NCBI GenBank assembly: GCA_017302135.1
Contig: JAFLDZ010000001.1
Location: 434,001 to 498,000 of the forward strand
From: Lysobacterales bacterium
GTDB lineage: Bacteria; Pseudomonadota; Gammaproteobacteria; Xanthomonadales; Xanthomonadaceae
Length of the DNA stretch: 64,000 nt
Direction of reading: 5' to 3'
Below, one piece after another: positions 7,977-17,412 of the stretch (its first letter is position 1; each line of letters opens with the position of its first letter). A model generated the notes under the pieces. That model was not told the origin of the DNA, did no database searches, and worked only from the letters and a program-made list of their open reading frames with translations. The position numbers and the translations under genes were made by a program.

Positions 7977-8963
7977 TCAAGCGATCTTCAGGTCCTGGTC
8001 CGCCTGGCAGAACGCGTCGTGCAGCTCACGCACGGCGTCGGCATCCGGATCGGATGCCCCGCTCCCGAGCGTCTCGACAAAACGACAGGCGGCATAGGCC
8101 TTCGATTCGCGTTCGTAGGTCTCGATCCACTGCTGGCGTGCCGGCAGCTCGGCGTGTTCGGGGCGCCATACCGCCGAATACGGCGGTCGCATCCGCGGCA
8201 GGCCCATGCGCCACGGCTTCGGGCTGATCCGCGCGCGGAAGCAGTTCTGGTTGAAGCACATGCGTGCGTACATGGGGTCGACACCGAGCGCATCGAAGCA
8301 CGCCGTGACCTCGGCTTCGCGCGGATCGAAGAGGCGGTGCATGGCCAACAGGCGCAGCCCCGCAGGCGTGCGATAGACGCGCAGGCACCAGCCCGGATGG
8401 GTCGTCAGGAAGCGGCGTACGCGCCGGATCGCGACCTGCTCGTGACCGCCCCGCAGTGCCGCAAACAACCTGCGCAATGCTCCGGGCAGCGGCACGCCGA
8501 ACAACAGCGAAGCGAAGAACCCGACGACCAGCGACGCGGCAGCGGAAAAGTGAAAGCCTGCAACCATCACGCCGACGCTGAGTGCGAACACGAAGATCAT
8601 CGATGCCAGCACATGGCGCGGACGGCTTTCGACGGCGAAATCGATATCGGCGAACAGCACGTTCGGCGTATTCAGGCACAGCGCACCGTAACCATTGCGG
8701 GTGATGACGGTATCGCCCGCGCGGTCGACGATCTCTTCGCGGATCGGCATGCCGTCCGCGCCGTTGTAGGCGACCCGCCGCTCGCGGCGCGGCAGTTTCT
8801 CGCCCGCCAGCACGCGTTCCAATGCCTCCCGCACGCGAACGTCCGCATGCGCCTGCGCTTCGGCTTCGCCGATATCCGACCAACCGAAGCGCCGCACCGT
8901 GATCTGATGTTTGCGCTCACGATGCTGCAGGCGCGCTTCGGCCCAGTATCTGGGAATGATCAT
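7977..8963 (-). CDS. Conserved hypothetical protein with two central membrane helices
   Basis: 328 residues. The N-terminal soluble part begins MIIPRYWAEARLQHRERKHQ and contains a Trp/Glu-rich segment VRRFGWSDIGEAEAQAHAD, then ITRNGYGALCLNTPNVLFAD. Two hydrophobic helices (about 118-155) follow, then a C-terminal domain with WCLRVYRTPAGLRLLAMHRL and MCFNQNCFRARISPKPWRMG. The arrangement VLFADIDF followed by RTPAGLRLLAM weakly recalls archaeo-eukaryotic primase folds, but I cannot confirm it. I do not recognise a function. It is downstream of the S9 peptidase on the same strand (34-bp gap), so co-transcription is possible. Confidence 0.75.
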   Translation of the reverse strand: MIIPRYWAEARLQHRERKHQITVRRFGWSDIGEAEAQAHADVRVREALERVLAGEKLPRRERRVAYNGADGMPIREEIVDRAGDTVITRNGYGALCLNTPNVLFADIDFAVESRPRHVLASMIFVFALSVGVMVAGFHFSAAASLVVGFFASLLFGVPLPGALRRLFAALRGGHEQVAIRRVRRFLTTHPGWCLRVYRTPAGLRLLAMHRLFDPREAEVTACFDALGVDPMYARMCFNQNCFRARISPKPWRMGLPRMRPPYSAVWRPEHAELPARQQWIETYERESKAYAACRFVETLGSGASDPDADAVRELHDAFCQADQDLKIA

Positions 8964-8997
8964 CGTGCGCTCCTCGATCTGCGGGTAGCGGGCCGAA

Positions 8998-10908
8998 TCA
9001 CTGCGCGCCGATGTTCGTGCGCAGGAATTTCAGCACCCGGCCGTAATACTCGCGACGGTTCTCATCGCCATAGATGCCGTGCGTCTCATCGTCGAAAAAG
9101 AAGGTCTCCATCGGCTTGCCGGCCTTCTCCATCGCCGCGACCATCGCACGCGCGTGCTCGAAAGACACCCGTTGATCGTGGTCGCCATGCACCAGCAGCA
9201 CCGGCACCTTGATCTTCGCCACGTGCTTCACCGGCGACTGCTCGTAGAGCTCGACTTCATTGTCGCCGACGGCCTCGTCCAGATAGTTGCGGCCCCATTC
9301 GCTCTGGTGGGTGTCGCCCCATTTGCGGGTGATGACCAGATTGGTGGGGCCGGCGGTGGAAATCGCACAGCGGTACATATCCGGCTCGCGCACGATGCCC
9401 ATCAGCGAAGCGTAGCCACCGAAGCTGGTGCCCCACAGACAGACGCGCTTCGGATCGATGCGTCCGCCGGACATCGCCCAGCGCGTCCCGTCGACGATGT
9501 CGTCCATGATCTTCAATCCCCACTGCCGATAGCCCGAATGCTCGAACGCAATGCCCCGCCCATCGGAACCACGGTAATTGATGCGCAACACCGCATAGCC
9601 GTTGGCGGCAAGAATCTGCGATTCCTCGTCGTAACGCCATCCGTCTTTCACATCGAAGGGGCCGCCGTGCGGCATCACCACCAGCGGAGGCGGGGTCGAC
9701 ACCGCGTTGGGCATCGTCAAATAGCCATGGAGTTCGATGCCGTCGCGGGTGGTGAAGGCGATCGGTTCGCTGCGCGCCAGCGCGTCCGGGCTGAGCCATG
9801 GCTTGACCCGTGCCACCAGATCCATGCGCTTTGTCGCGCGGTCGAGCAGATAGAAACTGCCAGGGTCTCGATCGCTCCATACATTCACGACGATGTGTTG
9901 CCCATCGCGCGAACCGTTGGCGAACGCGATGGCATCGTCGGGAAACGATTTTTCCATGCCGCGCAACAATTTTGCATCGGGGTCTGCAGCATCCCAGAAA
10001 CGCGCACGCGGCACGCCGAGCCCGTAGGCCGCACCAATCGGCTGACGACCATCGGCCGACCACAGCACGAAAGCCGGGTCGAGCACCGGATCGCTCATGA
10101 CCTCGCTGCGTTCGCCGGTGGCGAGCGTCAGGCGTTCGATCACGTCCGGACCCGCTTTGCGCTCGGTGAGAATGAACACATGACGGTCGTCGCGCGACGT
10201 GCCGATGAGCCCGATCTCGACGCCGCTCTGCGATTCGTCGTTGAAGATCTCCCAGCCTTCGCCCTTGCGGATCCATACCTTCTGGATCCGGTCGTCGCCC
10301 CATGCCGATGCGAACAGCACATGCCCCGCGTTGTCGGTGAAGAAGGACGTATCGACCGCAGGCGCATCGGCGATGCGCGGGCCTTTCCAATGATCCTCGT
10401 CGACTTTCTGCACGTAGGTGAGACACCCTTTGTGGGTGTTCTTCGCGCAACGTTCGATCAGGAGATGTTCGTCGTCGTCGATCAGCGTATCGACGATGGT
10501 CGCGTAGAACGAACGGATCCGGCTGCCGTCGACGTTGATCGCGACGATCCGCGGATCGAGGTAATACTGCTGGACGTTGTCGCCGCCCCAGGTGGACATC
10601 ACGTACAGACGCTGGTCGTTGACCCACCAGACGCGGCTGATTTCAGCCTTTTCCTCGGGATCCAGCACCCGCACCGGCTTGTTGGTCTCGCGGTCGATGA
10701 TCGCGAGCAGCATCCGGTTCTGGTTGTTCTCGGGTTTGCGCACGGTCGCCGCGACATACTTGCCGTTCGGCGAAATCTTCACGATATCGGTCTGGCTCGG
10801 CTTGAGGATGTCTTCCAGGGTCGGCGGCGGCGCGGCATGCGCCGACAAGCCCAACGCCCACGCCATCAGGGCGACGAAGCCGCCGCGTATCGACCTGTAA
10901 TGCCCCAT
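8998..10908 (-). CDS. S9-family serine peptidase (prolyl oligopeptidase-like), exported
   Basis: 636 residues from the ATG at 10908, which follows GCGGAG by 8 nt; in-frame ATGs further upstream at 10923 and 10950 lack this. A signal peptide (FVALMAWALGLSAHA) precedes a beta-propeller-like region (about 30-370, with repeated WWVNDQRLYVMS-type blades) and an alpha/beta-hydrolase domain. The catalytic triad is visible: Ser in LWGTSFGGYASL, Asp in LVHGDHDQRVSFEHA, His in ETHGIYGDENRREYY. It should cleave short peptides or acyl-peptides in the periplasm. The specific substrate is unknown. Confidence 0.9.
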   Translation of the reverse strand: MGHYRSIRGGFVALMAWALGLSAHAAPPPTLEDILKPSQTDIVKISPNGKYVAATVRKPENNQNRMLLAIIDRETNKPVRVLDPEEKAEISRVWWVNDQRLYVMSTWGGDNVQQYYLDPRIVAINVDGSRIRSFYATIVDTLIDDDEHLLIERCAKNTHKGCLTYVQKVDEDHWKGPRIADAPAVDTSFFTDNAGHVLFASAWGDDRIQKVWIRKGEGWEIFNDESQSGVEIGLIGTSRDDRHVFILTERKAGPDVIERLTLATGERSEVMSDPVLDPAFVLWSADGRQPIGAAYGLGVPRARFWDAADPDAKLLRGMEKSFPDDAIAFANGSRDGQHIVVNVWSDRDPGSFYLLDRATKRMDLVARVKPWLSPDALARSEPIAFTTRDGIELHGYLTMPNAVSTPPPLVVMPHGGPFDVKDGWRYDEESQILAANGYAVLRINYRGSDGRGIAFEHSGYRQWGLKIMDDIVDGTRWAMSGGRIDPKRVCLWGTSFGGYASLMGIVREPDMYRCAISTAGPTNLVITRKWGDTHQSEWGRNYLDEAVGDNEVELYEQSPVKHVAKIKVPVLLVHGDHDQRVSFEHARAMVAAMEKAGKPMETFFFDDETHGIYGDENRREYYGRVLKFLRTNIGAQ

Positions 10909-11006
10909 GCCACGACTCCGCATTCCGCTTGGATGGCGGCTATCGAACACCAGCCACGATGCAATGGCAATAGCGCCGGTCGATACGCTTATCGACCGGC
11001 CCTGCG

Positions 11007-12044
11007 TCAGCCCCGGGCGCGCCTCGGGAAACCCACCAGTTGCTGCAGATCCTCATCCCACAGTTTCAGCCGTGCGCAACGCAGGCTGGACCAGAAGGTG
11101 AGCCTGGGCGCCGTCTGCAGGACCGGGCTGGATTCGAAGGCTTCGCGCAGACGATAGTTGGGAATGCGGCTGGCGAGGTGGTGGATGTGGTGGTAGGCGA
11201 TGTTGCCGGTGAACCAGTGCACCACCCGCGGCAAATCGTAGAACGAGCTGCCGGAAACCGCAGCGTCGAGCGAATTCCACTTCTCGCCGCGCGTCCAGTA
11301 GGCACCCTCGAACGTGTGCTGGACATAGAACAGCCATACGCCTGCGGCGCCGGCGATGAGCACCACCGGGAGATGCACGAGCAGCGCAATGTGCCAGCCG
11401 ACCGTCCACCACATCGCGACGAAGACGACCGCGAGTGCGAGATTGTTGAGCAGCACACTCATCCATTCCTTCTTCCAGGTGAAGGGCATGTCGAACGGGA
11501 AGCGGTGCTTGATCACGAACTGGTACATCGGGCCGATGCCCAACAGTACCGGCGTGCTGCGGTAGAAGCGATACGCGAAGCGGCCGAACCATGAACGCTG
11601 ACGGTACTCGGCGACGGTCAGGGTTTCGATGTCGCCGACCTCACGCCGATCGAGGTTGCCGGAGGTGCCATGGTGAATCGCGTGGGTCTTCTTCCAGTAT
11701 CCGTACGGAAACAGCGTGATCACGCCGAGACAGCGGCCGACCATGTCGTTGGTGCGCTGACTCGCGAAGAACGATCCATGTCCACAGTCGTGCTGGATGA
11801 TGAACGTCCGCACATACAGGCCTGCAGTGGGCAAGGACAGCAACAGTGTCCAGAGATAGTTCCACCCGTCGATCACGCTCCACGCCATCAGGCCCCAGAG
11901 CGCAGCGAATGGCACGAGCGTATTGATCAGTTGCCAGACAGCCCGGCCGGCGATGGGTTCGGCGAACTGCGCGCAGCGTTGGCGCAGTTGCGATGCATGG
12001 TGTTTGATGGAATCGGTTGCTGTTGCAGTCGCAGTGTCGTTCAC
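11007..12044 (-). CDS. Membrane fatty acid desaturase
   Basis: 345 residues from a GTG at 12044, which has GGGAG 9 nt upstream; an ATG at 12068 would add 8 residues but lacks a ribosome site. Four membrane segments and the three histidine boxes of acyl-lipid desaturases are present: [13 protein letters not shown] and HHIHH. The enzyme places a double bond in membrane acyl chains using O2, two Fe atoms and an electron donor. The sequence between boxes ([20 protein letters not shown]) resembles omega-6/delta-12-like desaturases, but regiospecificity cannot be fixed. Confidence 0.92.
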   Translation of the reverse strand: MNDTATATATDSIKHHASQLRQRCAQFAEPIAGRAVWQLINTLVPFAALWGLMAWSVIDGWNYLWTLLLSLPTAGLYVRTFIIQHDCGHGSFFASQRTNDMVGRCLGVITLFPYGYWKKTHAIHHGTSGNLDRREVGDIETLTVAEYRQRSWFGRFAYRFYRSTPVLLGIGPMYQFVIKHRFPFDMPFTWKKEWMSVLLNNLALAVVFVAMWWTVGWHIALLVHLPVVLIAGAAGVWLFYVQHTFEGAYWTRGEKWNSLDAAVSGSSFYDLPRVVHWFTGNIAYHHIHHLASRIPNYRLREAFESSPVLQTAPRLTFWSSLRCARLKLWDEDLQQLVGFPRRARG

Positions 12045-12149
12045 GCGGTTTGGCTCCCAAGTGATCACCCATTGTGTGGGCGCCGGGCCGACATCGCAAT
12101 GCGTGCGCTGGCGTATGGTGAGAATTGCGTCACGTACGGCAGCGCACGT

Positions 12150-14144
12150 TCAGAACTTCGGCTTGGGCCGGTCGCTCGTCGGCGGTCCTTTGCGATGCGA
12201 TTTCGGCGCAGGCTTGCCGCCCTGCGGCTTGGCGAAGTGCGGCCTTGGCGGACGCGGTTTGTCGCCATGCGGTTTGTCCCCGTGCGGCTTGAAGCTGCGC
12301 GGCTTCGGCGCGTAGTCGCCGCCTTCATGCCCGCCAGCGTCGTGTCCTGCGGCACCGACTTCATCCAACCGCTGCAGACGCAGCGGTTGCCCGGACACGC
12401 GGACTTTCTTCAGATGCATCAGCAGCGGCTTGGGCATGCCTTCAGGCAAGTCCAGGATCGAGTGATCGTCGTGGATATCGATGCGGCCGATGTATTTGCT
12501 GTCGAGCTCGGCCTCGTTGGCGATCGCGCCGACGATGTTGCCCGGCTTCACGCCATGCATGTGACCGACTTCGATGCGGTAGGTCTCCATGCCCGGCTCC
12601 GGCGCGGAACGCGGCGCGAAGTCTTTCTTCGGCGCGAATTCCCTGGCCGGACGTTCGCGGGGCGCACGCTCCGAAAAGCCCTGCCCTTCGCGAGATTCGC
12701 GCTGTGGGCGCTCGCCGCGGTCGCCGCCCCTGTCGCCACCACGATCCGCACGCTGCGCGCGCTCGGCGTACTCGCGCTGCTGCGCGAACGGCGGCTGTTT
12801 GCGGTCCGGCGCGAGCAGCAGCGGCGTATCGCCCTGCAGCAGTTTGGCCAGCGCGGCGGCGACTTCGATCGCGGGTACGTTCTGCTCGCGCTCGTAGCGT
12901 TCCACCAGTTCGCGATACAGGCCGATATCGCCACCGCTGCTTTCGTCCGGCGCCAGCGTGTCGGTGATCCGGGAAAGAAACTTGGTGACGCGGGCGTCAT
13001 TGACGCTTTCGACCGTGGGCAGTTGCATTTCCTCGATCGGCTGCCGCGTGGCGCGTTCGATCGCGCGCAGCATGCCTTTCTCGCGCGGACTGACGAACAG
13101 GATCGCTTCGCCGCTGCGGCCGGCGCGACCGGTGCGGCCGATGCGGTGGACGTAGCTTTCGGTGTCGTAGGGAATGTCGTAATTCAGGACATGCGTGATG
13201 CGCTCGACGTCGAGACCGCGCGCGGCCACGTCGGTGGCGACGAGAATATCGATCTTGCCGTCCTTGAGATTCTGGATGGTCTTCTCGCGCTGCGCCTGCT
13301 GCACGTCGCCGTTGATCGCCGCAGCGGCGAGACCGCGCGCCTGCAGCTTTTCGGCCAGTTCATCGGTGCCCAGTTTGGTGCGCGCGAACACCAGCATCGC
13401 GTCGTAGGGCTCTGCTTCGAGGATGCGGGTCAGCGCATCGAGTTTGTGCAGCCCGCTGACGAACCAGAAGCGCTGGCGGATATTGGTCGCGGTGGTGGTC
13501 TTCGCGGCGATGGTGACTTCCGCCGGGTCGCGCAGATAGGTCTGGGCGATGCGCCGGATCTGGCTGGGCATGGTCGCCGAGAACAGCGCGACCTGACGCG
13601 TTTCCGGCACTTTCTTCAGCACGGTTTCGACATCGTCGATGAAACCCATGCGCAGCATTTCGTCGGCTTCGTCCAGCACCAGCGCCTTGAGTTCGGACAG
13701 ATCGAGGGTGCCGCGATCGAGGTGATCGATGACCCGGCCCGGCGTGCCGACGACGACGTGAACGCCGCGCTTCAGCGCCTGCAGCTGCGGGTAGTAGCTC
13801 TGGCCGCCGTAGATCGGCAGCACGTGGAAGCCGGGAAGTTTGTTGGCGTAGCGCTGGAAGGCTTCGGCGACCTGGATCGCGAGCTCGCGCGTGGGCGCCA
13901 GCACCAGCACCTGCGGCTTGGTCTTCGTCAGATCCAACCGCGACAGCAGCGGCAGCGCGAACGCGGCGGTCTTGCCGGTGCCGGTCTGGGCCTGTCCGAG
14001 CACGTCCCGACCGGCCATCAGCGCCGGAATGGTCGCGGCCTGGATCGGCGAAGGGGTCTCGTATCCGACCTCTTTCACTGCGGCCATCACACCCTCGGCC
14101 AGACCGAGATCGGCAAAACGCAGGACGGGGGTTTCGGTGGACAT
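12150..14144 (-). CDS. deaD: DEAD-box RNA helicase, DeaD/CsdA type
   Basis: 664 residues from the ATG at 14144 (MSTETPVLRFADLGLAEGVM). Helicase core: Q motif, Walker A AQTGTGKT (52-59), VLDEADEML, SAT, and HRIGRTGRAGR. A DbpA-like RNA-binding domain follows (MHGVKPGNIVGAIANEAELD), then a basic tail rich in His, Gly, Lys and Pro (KPHGDKPHGDKPRPPRPH). A charged Arg/Glu/Gly stretch (RGGDRGGDRGERPQRESREG) links core and RBD. DeaD unwinds RNA in ribosome assembly and mRNA turnover, most needed in the cold. It differs from the DbpA paralog at 21.1 kb. Confidence 0.93.
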   Translation of the reverse strand: MSTETPVLRFADLGLAEGVMAAVKEVGYETPSPIQAATIPALMAGRDVLGQAQTGTGKTAAFALPLLSRLDLTKTKPQVLVLAPTRELAIQVAEAFQRYANKLPGFHVLPIYGGQSYYPQLQALKRGVHVVVGTPGRVIDHLDRGTLDLSELKALVLDEADEMLRMGFIDDVETVLKKVPETRQVALFSATMPSQIRRIAQTYLRDPAEVTIAAKTTTATNIRQRFWFVSGLHKLDALTRILEAEPYDAMLVFARTKLGTDELAEKLQARGLAAAAINGDVQQAQREKTIQNLKDGKIDILVATDVAARGLDVERITHVLNYDIPYDTESYVHRIGRTGRAGRSGEAILFVSPREKGMLRAIERATRQPIEEMQLPTVESVNDARVTKFLSRITDTLAPDESSGGDIGLYRELVERYEREQNVPAIEVAAALAKLLQGDTPLLLAPDRKQPPFAQQREYAERAQRADRGGDRGGDRGERPQRESREGQGFSERAPRERPAREFAPKKDFAPRSAPEPGMETYRIEVGHMHGVKPGNIVGAIANEAELDSKYIGRIDIHDDHSILDLPEGMPKPLLMHLKKVRVSGQPLRLQRLDEVGAAGHDAGGHEGGDYAPKPRSFKPHGDKPHGDKPRPPRPHFAKPQGGKPAPKSHRKGPPTSDRPKPKF

Positions 14145-14190
14145 ACAGCACTTCCGGACAACAGGTGGTCGGCTATTGTGCGCCCTGGCG

Positions 14191-15066
14191 CTAGGGTTGT
14201 CGCTCCAAAACCCGTTTCCGGGGCCAGCGATAGTCCACGAATACAGGGAAATGGTCGGAGGGGTAACGCCCATTGCGCGCATCGATCACGGTCACCGCGC
14301 GCCGTGCAAGCAGCCCCCGCGCGAAGATCCAGTCGATCCTGCGCTCAGCGCGGCCGGTGAAGGCGTGGAAGGTGCCGGCGGGTCCCCGGCGCTCCGGCGC
14401 TTCGAGCCAGGCATCGCGCAGTGATGCCGACAGCAGCGCATGGACGCGGCTGTCGGGCGAGGTGTTGAAGTCGCCCATCACGATTGCGGGCACGTCCTGC
14501 GGCTGTCGCGCCAGATGCGCCAGGATCAGTTCGGCGCCGCGAATGCGCGCCGCCTCGTCTTCCTCGCGATACGGCAGATGGGTGTTGTAGACGTAGAAGC
14601 GGCGACGACTCGACCGGTGTTCGAACAGCGCCCAGGTCGTCAGGCGCGGGTAGAGATTGCCCCAGGTGATGCTGCCGGGCACCTCCGGCGTATCCGACAG
14701 CCAGAAATCTCCGGATTCGACGACCTTCAGCACCCTGGTGCGATAGAACACGCCCACGTGCTCGTCGTTCGCGCCGCCGCGCCGGTCGCGTCCGAACCAC
14801 GCATATCCATTCAGGCGTTCGATCAGGAAATCGCCCTGCGGCTTGTGCAGTTCCTGGCTGCCGATGAGATCCGGACGATGGCGGCGGATCGTGTCGGCCA
14901 TCAGCTCGCGCCGGGCTTCCCAGCGGTTCCCGCCATCCGCCGCCACCGGCAGACGGACGTTGAACGTCATCACGCGCAAGGATTGCGCCGACGCGGGCGC
15001 GGCGATCGCGAACAGGGTCAGCGCCAGCACGATGCGATGCAGACCGGAAAGCACTGAACGGATCAT
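14191..15066 (-). CDS. Secreted endonuclease/exonuclease/phosphatase-family hydrolase
   Basis: 291 residues from the ATG at 15066, which overlaps the stop of the upstream kinase gene by 4 nt (ATGA). A signal peptide (VLALTLFAIAAPASA) is followed by an EEP fold: MTFNVRLP (Asn), GSQELH (Glu), YNTHLPYREEDE, VMGDFNTSPDS (Asp/Asn) and YPSDHFPVF (Asp-His). EEP enzymes of this subfamily hydrolyse phosphodiesters of nucleic acids or sugar/lipid phosphates; substrate unresolved. Translational coupling to a hybrid histidine kinase suggests shared regulation or a shared physiological task. Confidence 0.88.
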   Translation of the reverse strand: MIRSVLSGLHRIVLALTLFAIAAPASAQSLRVMTFNVRLPVAADGGNRWEARRELMADTIRRHRPDLIGSQELHKPQGDFLIERLNGYAWFGRDRRGGANDEHVGVFYRTRVLKVVESGDFWLSDTPEVPGSITWGNLYPRLTTWALFEHRSSRRRFYVYNTHLPYREEDEAARIRGAELILAHLARQPQDVPAIVMGDFNTSPDSRVHALLSASLRDAWLEAPERRGPAGTFHAFTGRAERRIDWIFARGLLARRAVTVIDARNGRYPSDHFPVFVDYRWPRKRVLERQP

Positions 15067-16910
15067 GGTGCGACGGATTCCGGCTCGACAATGCTGGCGA
15101 CAACATACCGCGAGAGCACCGCACGCAGCGAGTCCAGCTTCACCGGCTTGGTCAGATAGTCGTCCATGCCGGCATCGAGGCACTTCTTGCGATCGTCGGC
15201 CATCGCGTGCGCGGTCAGGGCGAGAATCGGCAGCCGCCTGTGTCGTTCCACGGCTTCGATATGACGCCACCGGCGTGTGGTCGCATAGCCATCCATTTCC
15301 GGCATCTGACAATCCATCAACACCGCATGCCAGGATCCAGTGCGCATCATCTCCAGGGCATGGTTGCCGTTGCCCGCGCATTCGACCACACAGCCGTCGC
15401 GCTCCAGCATCAGTTTGACCAGCGATGCATTGAGGAGGTTGTCCTCCACGACCAGAATCTTCAGGCCCGAAATCGGCAGCGGTGCTGCATCGGCAACGAC
15501 AGGCAACGGCGAAACGCCATCGGGCGCCGGCTCGCCGAAGGTATCGGCATGGGACGATTCGTCAGGCGATTCGGGAACACGCACGCGGAAGCGGCTGCCC
15601 TCGCCCAGCGTACTGCGCAGATCGATCTCTCCGCCCATCAGCGCGACGAGATCGCGGGAAATATTCAAGCCCAGCCCGGTGCCCGGATGCGCGCGGGTCG
15701 ATGAATCGTCGCCCTGCTGGAATGCCGAGAAAATCCGCTGATGATCGTTTTCATCGATACCGGGACCGGTATCCACTACTTCGATCGAAAGCACGCGTCC
15801 AGCCGCCGTATCTTTTTCGACATCGAGTTCGATGCGCACGCTGCCGACCGCAGTGAACTTCAGCGCGTTGCCGACCAGATTGACCAGGATCTGCCGCAGC
15901 CGCGCCTGATCGCCGATGAATAGTTCCGGTACGGAAGTCGCATACGTCGCGTCCAGCCGCAGCGATTTCGACGCCGCCTCCGGCTCGAACATGTCCAGCA
16001 CGTCCTCGACCAGCTGTCGCGGCGCGAAGGGTGCGATCTGCAGCGTGATCTTGCCCGCTTCGATCTGCGAGAGATCCAGCACGTCGCTGATCAGCGCGAG
16101 CAGCGCCTGCCCGGCACGGCGGATGCTGTTCGGCAGATGCCGGTGCTGTGGTTCATCAGGGGCTTCGGCGAGCAGTTGGCTCATGCCGATGATCACGTTC
16201 AGCGGCGTGCGCAGTTCGTGGCTCATATTGGCCAGGAATGTCGATTTGGCGCGGTTCGCCGCATCGGCGCGGTCCAGCGCATCGCCCAGCGACCGGGTCA
16301 TCGCCAGCAGCGCGATGCGTTGGGCGATATTGCGCTGGATCGTACGACCGATCACGAAAGCCTCGCGCATCAGGAACGCGCCGAACAGGCATGCGGCGAG
16401 CCCGGCGATCATGAACTCGTGTTGTCCGCCGGACAGGAAATAGATCGCGAACGGCCCAACGCTGGCCAGCACGTACGCGGCATAAGCCGGCCACCACGCA
16501 CCGAAACTGCTGATCGCCCCCGCAGGCATGCCGATCAGCAGGAAGGCGGTCACGAAATACAGTTCGCTGTGTCCCAGCGGAAACAGCAGCGTGGCCGCCG
16601 CGCCCCAGACGCCACCGGACAGCAGGCCAACCGCGACGCAGACTTCCGGCGTGTTCGGCAGCGCGCGGCCGGTGTCGAGCGCGGATCGCTTCGCCCATAC
16701 CGCCAACAGCACCCGCAGGGCCGAAATCGCCGCCACTGCGATCGCCCAACCGAACAACACATGGCGGGGGTGCACGTCGCGCACCACCAACAGGAACAGC
16801 GCCGCCACGCCGATGGTGGCCAGCGCGCCCGCCACGCCCTGGCTCAGGACCAGTTGGCGGCACTCGCGCGCGATGATCAGCGGAGTCTCGACGGACTCGG
16901 CGGTGGCCAT
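15063..16910 (-). CDS. Hybrid sensor histidine kinase with receiver domain
   Basis: 615 residues from the ATG at 16910. N-terminal region with about six membrane helices (residues 30-190, MASE-like), HisKA domain with the phosphoacceptor in SHELRTPLNVIIG near 230, HATPase domain (NLVGNALKFTAVGSV, GTGLGLNISRDLVALMGG), then a C-terminal receiver (ILVVEDNLLNASL, phosphoacceptor Asp in VLMDCQMPEMDG, Lys in DDYLTKPVK). No Hpt domain is fused, so a separate Hpt protein or a diguanylate-cyclase-like partner must relay the signal. The signal is probably sensed in the membrane. The downstream EEP hydrolase gene overlaps it by 4 nt. Confidence 0.9.
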   Translation of the reverse strand: MATAESVETPLIIARECRQLVLSQGVAGALATIGVAALFLLVVRDVHPRHVLFGWAIAVAAISALRVLLAVWAKRSALDTGRALPNTPEVCVAVGLLSGGVWGAAATLLFPLGHSELYFVTAFLLIGMPAGAISSFGAWWPAYAAYVLASVGPFAIYFLSGGQHEFMIAGLAACLFGAFLMREAFVIGRTIQRNIAQRIALLAMTRSLGDALDRADAANRAKSTFLANMSHELRTPLNVIIGMSQLLAEAPDEPQHRHLPNSIRRAGQALLALISDVLDLSQIEAGKITLQIAPFAPRQLVEDVLDMFEPEAASKSLRLDATYATSVPELFIGDQARLRQILVNLVGNALKFTAVGSVRIELDVEKDTAAGRVLSIEVVDTGPGIDENDHQRIFSAFQQGDDSSTRAHPGTGLGLNISRDLVALMGGEIDLRSTLGEGSRFRVRVPESPDESSHADTFGEPAPDGVSPLPVVADAAPLPISGLKILVVEDNLLNASLVKLMLERDGCVVECAGNGNHALEMMRTGSWHAVLMDCQMPEMDGYATTRRWRHIEAVERHRRLPILALTAHAMADDRKKCLDAGMDDYLTKPVKLDSLRAVLSRYVVASIVEPESVAP

Positions 16911-17412
16911 GCATCCCCCTGTGCTTCCCCCTGTCGTCCCGCATCGGGCGATGCGGACATGGTTCGTATTCCACCTCTCCGGCAGCACCCGCATACGATA
17001 CCGGCAGCACCGCATGGCCGCGAGCCATGCGGCGCGACAGCACCGGAAACGAGACCCGCGTCTCAAGCGCGGTCGGGCGATGCGCATCGCTTCGATTCTC
17101 ATTTGTCGCAAGCGTCTGATGCAGAGCAACAAACCCGCACCAGCGTCCGCCTGCGGATTGTCGCGCTCGCGCAGCGGGACGACGTCGTGGGAATGCGACG
17201 GTTTCGCGCTGAATCCGCCGGATTCCACTGAACGGATCGATCCCGGCCGATGCGCGATCGACTCGATCAACGGTCGACGCCGGGCGATGCGGGATCGGGC
17301 CGACTTGCAAATCCGGACGATTCGCGGCACACACGTCGATCCCGCGACATCCCGGATGCCCGCGCCCACCGGTCGACACGATGCGACCGGTTCCCCCCGA
17401 AATGGAGATGCC
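16911..17412. other. Divergent intergenic region (502 bp) with two hairpins
   Basis: No gene was recognised between the divergent kinase and M14 peptidase genes. Two perfect palindromes lie on the kinase side: CCGCATCG/CGATGCGG at 16939-16956, and CCGCATGGC/GCCATGCGG at 17010-17032 with a 5-nt loop. The remaining roughly 380 bp upstream of the peptidase has no clear promoter or riboswitch that I can name. GGAG lies 7 nt before the peptidase start. Confidence 0.5.

Noticed and set aside
16958-16975. GGTTCGTATTCC resembling a tRNA T-arm
   Set aside because: No acceptor stem, anticodon arm or CCA-like end can be built around it.
16528-17412. Upstream extension of the M14 peptidase frame by 295 residues
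   Set aside because: It crosses the divergent kinase gene and would place the signal peptide internally; the ATG at 17413 has GGAG and a signal peptide.
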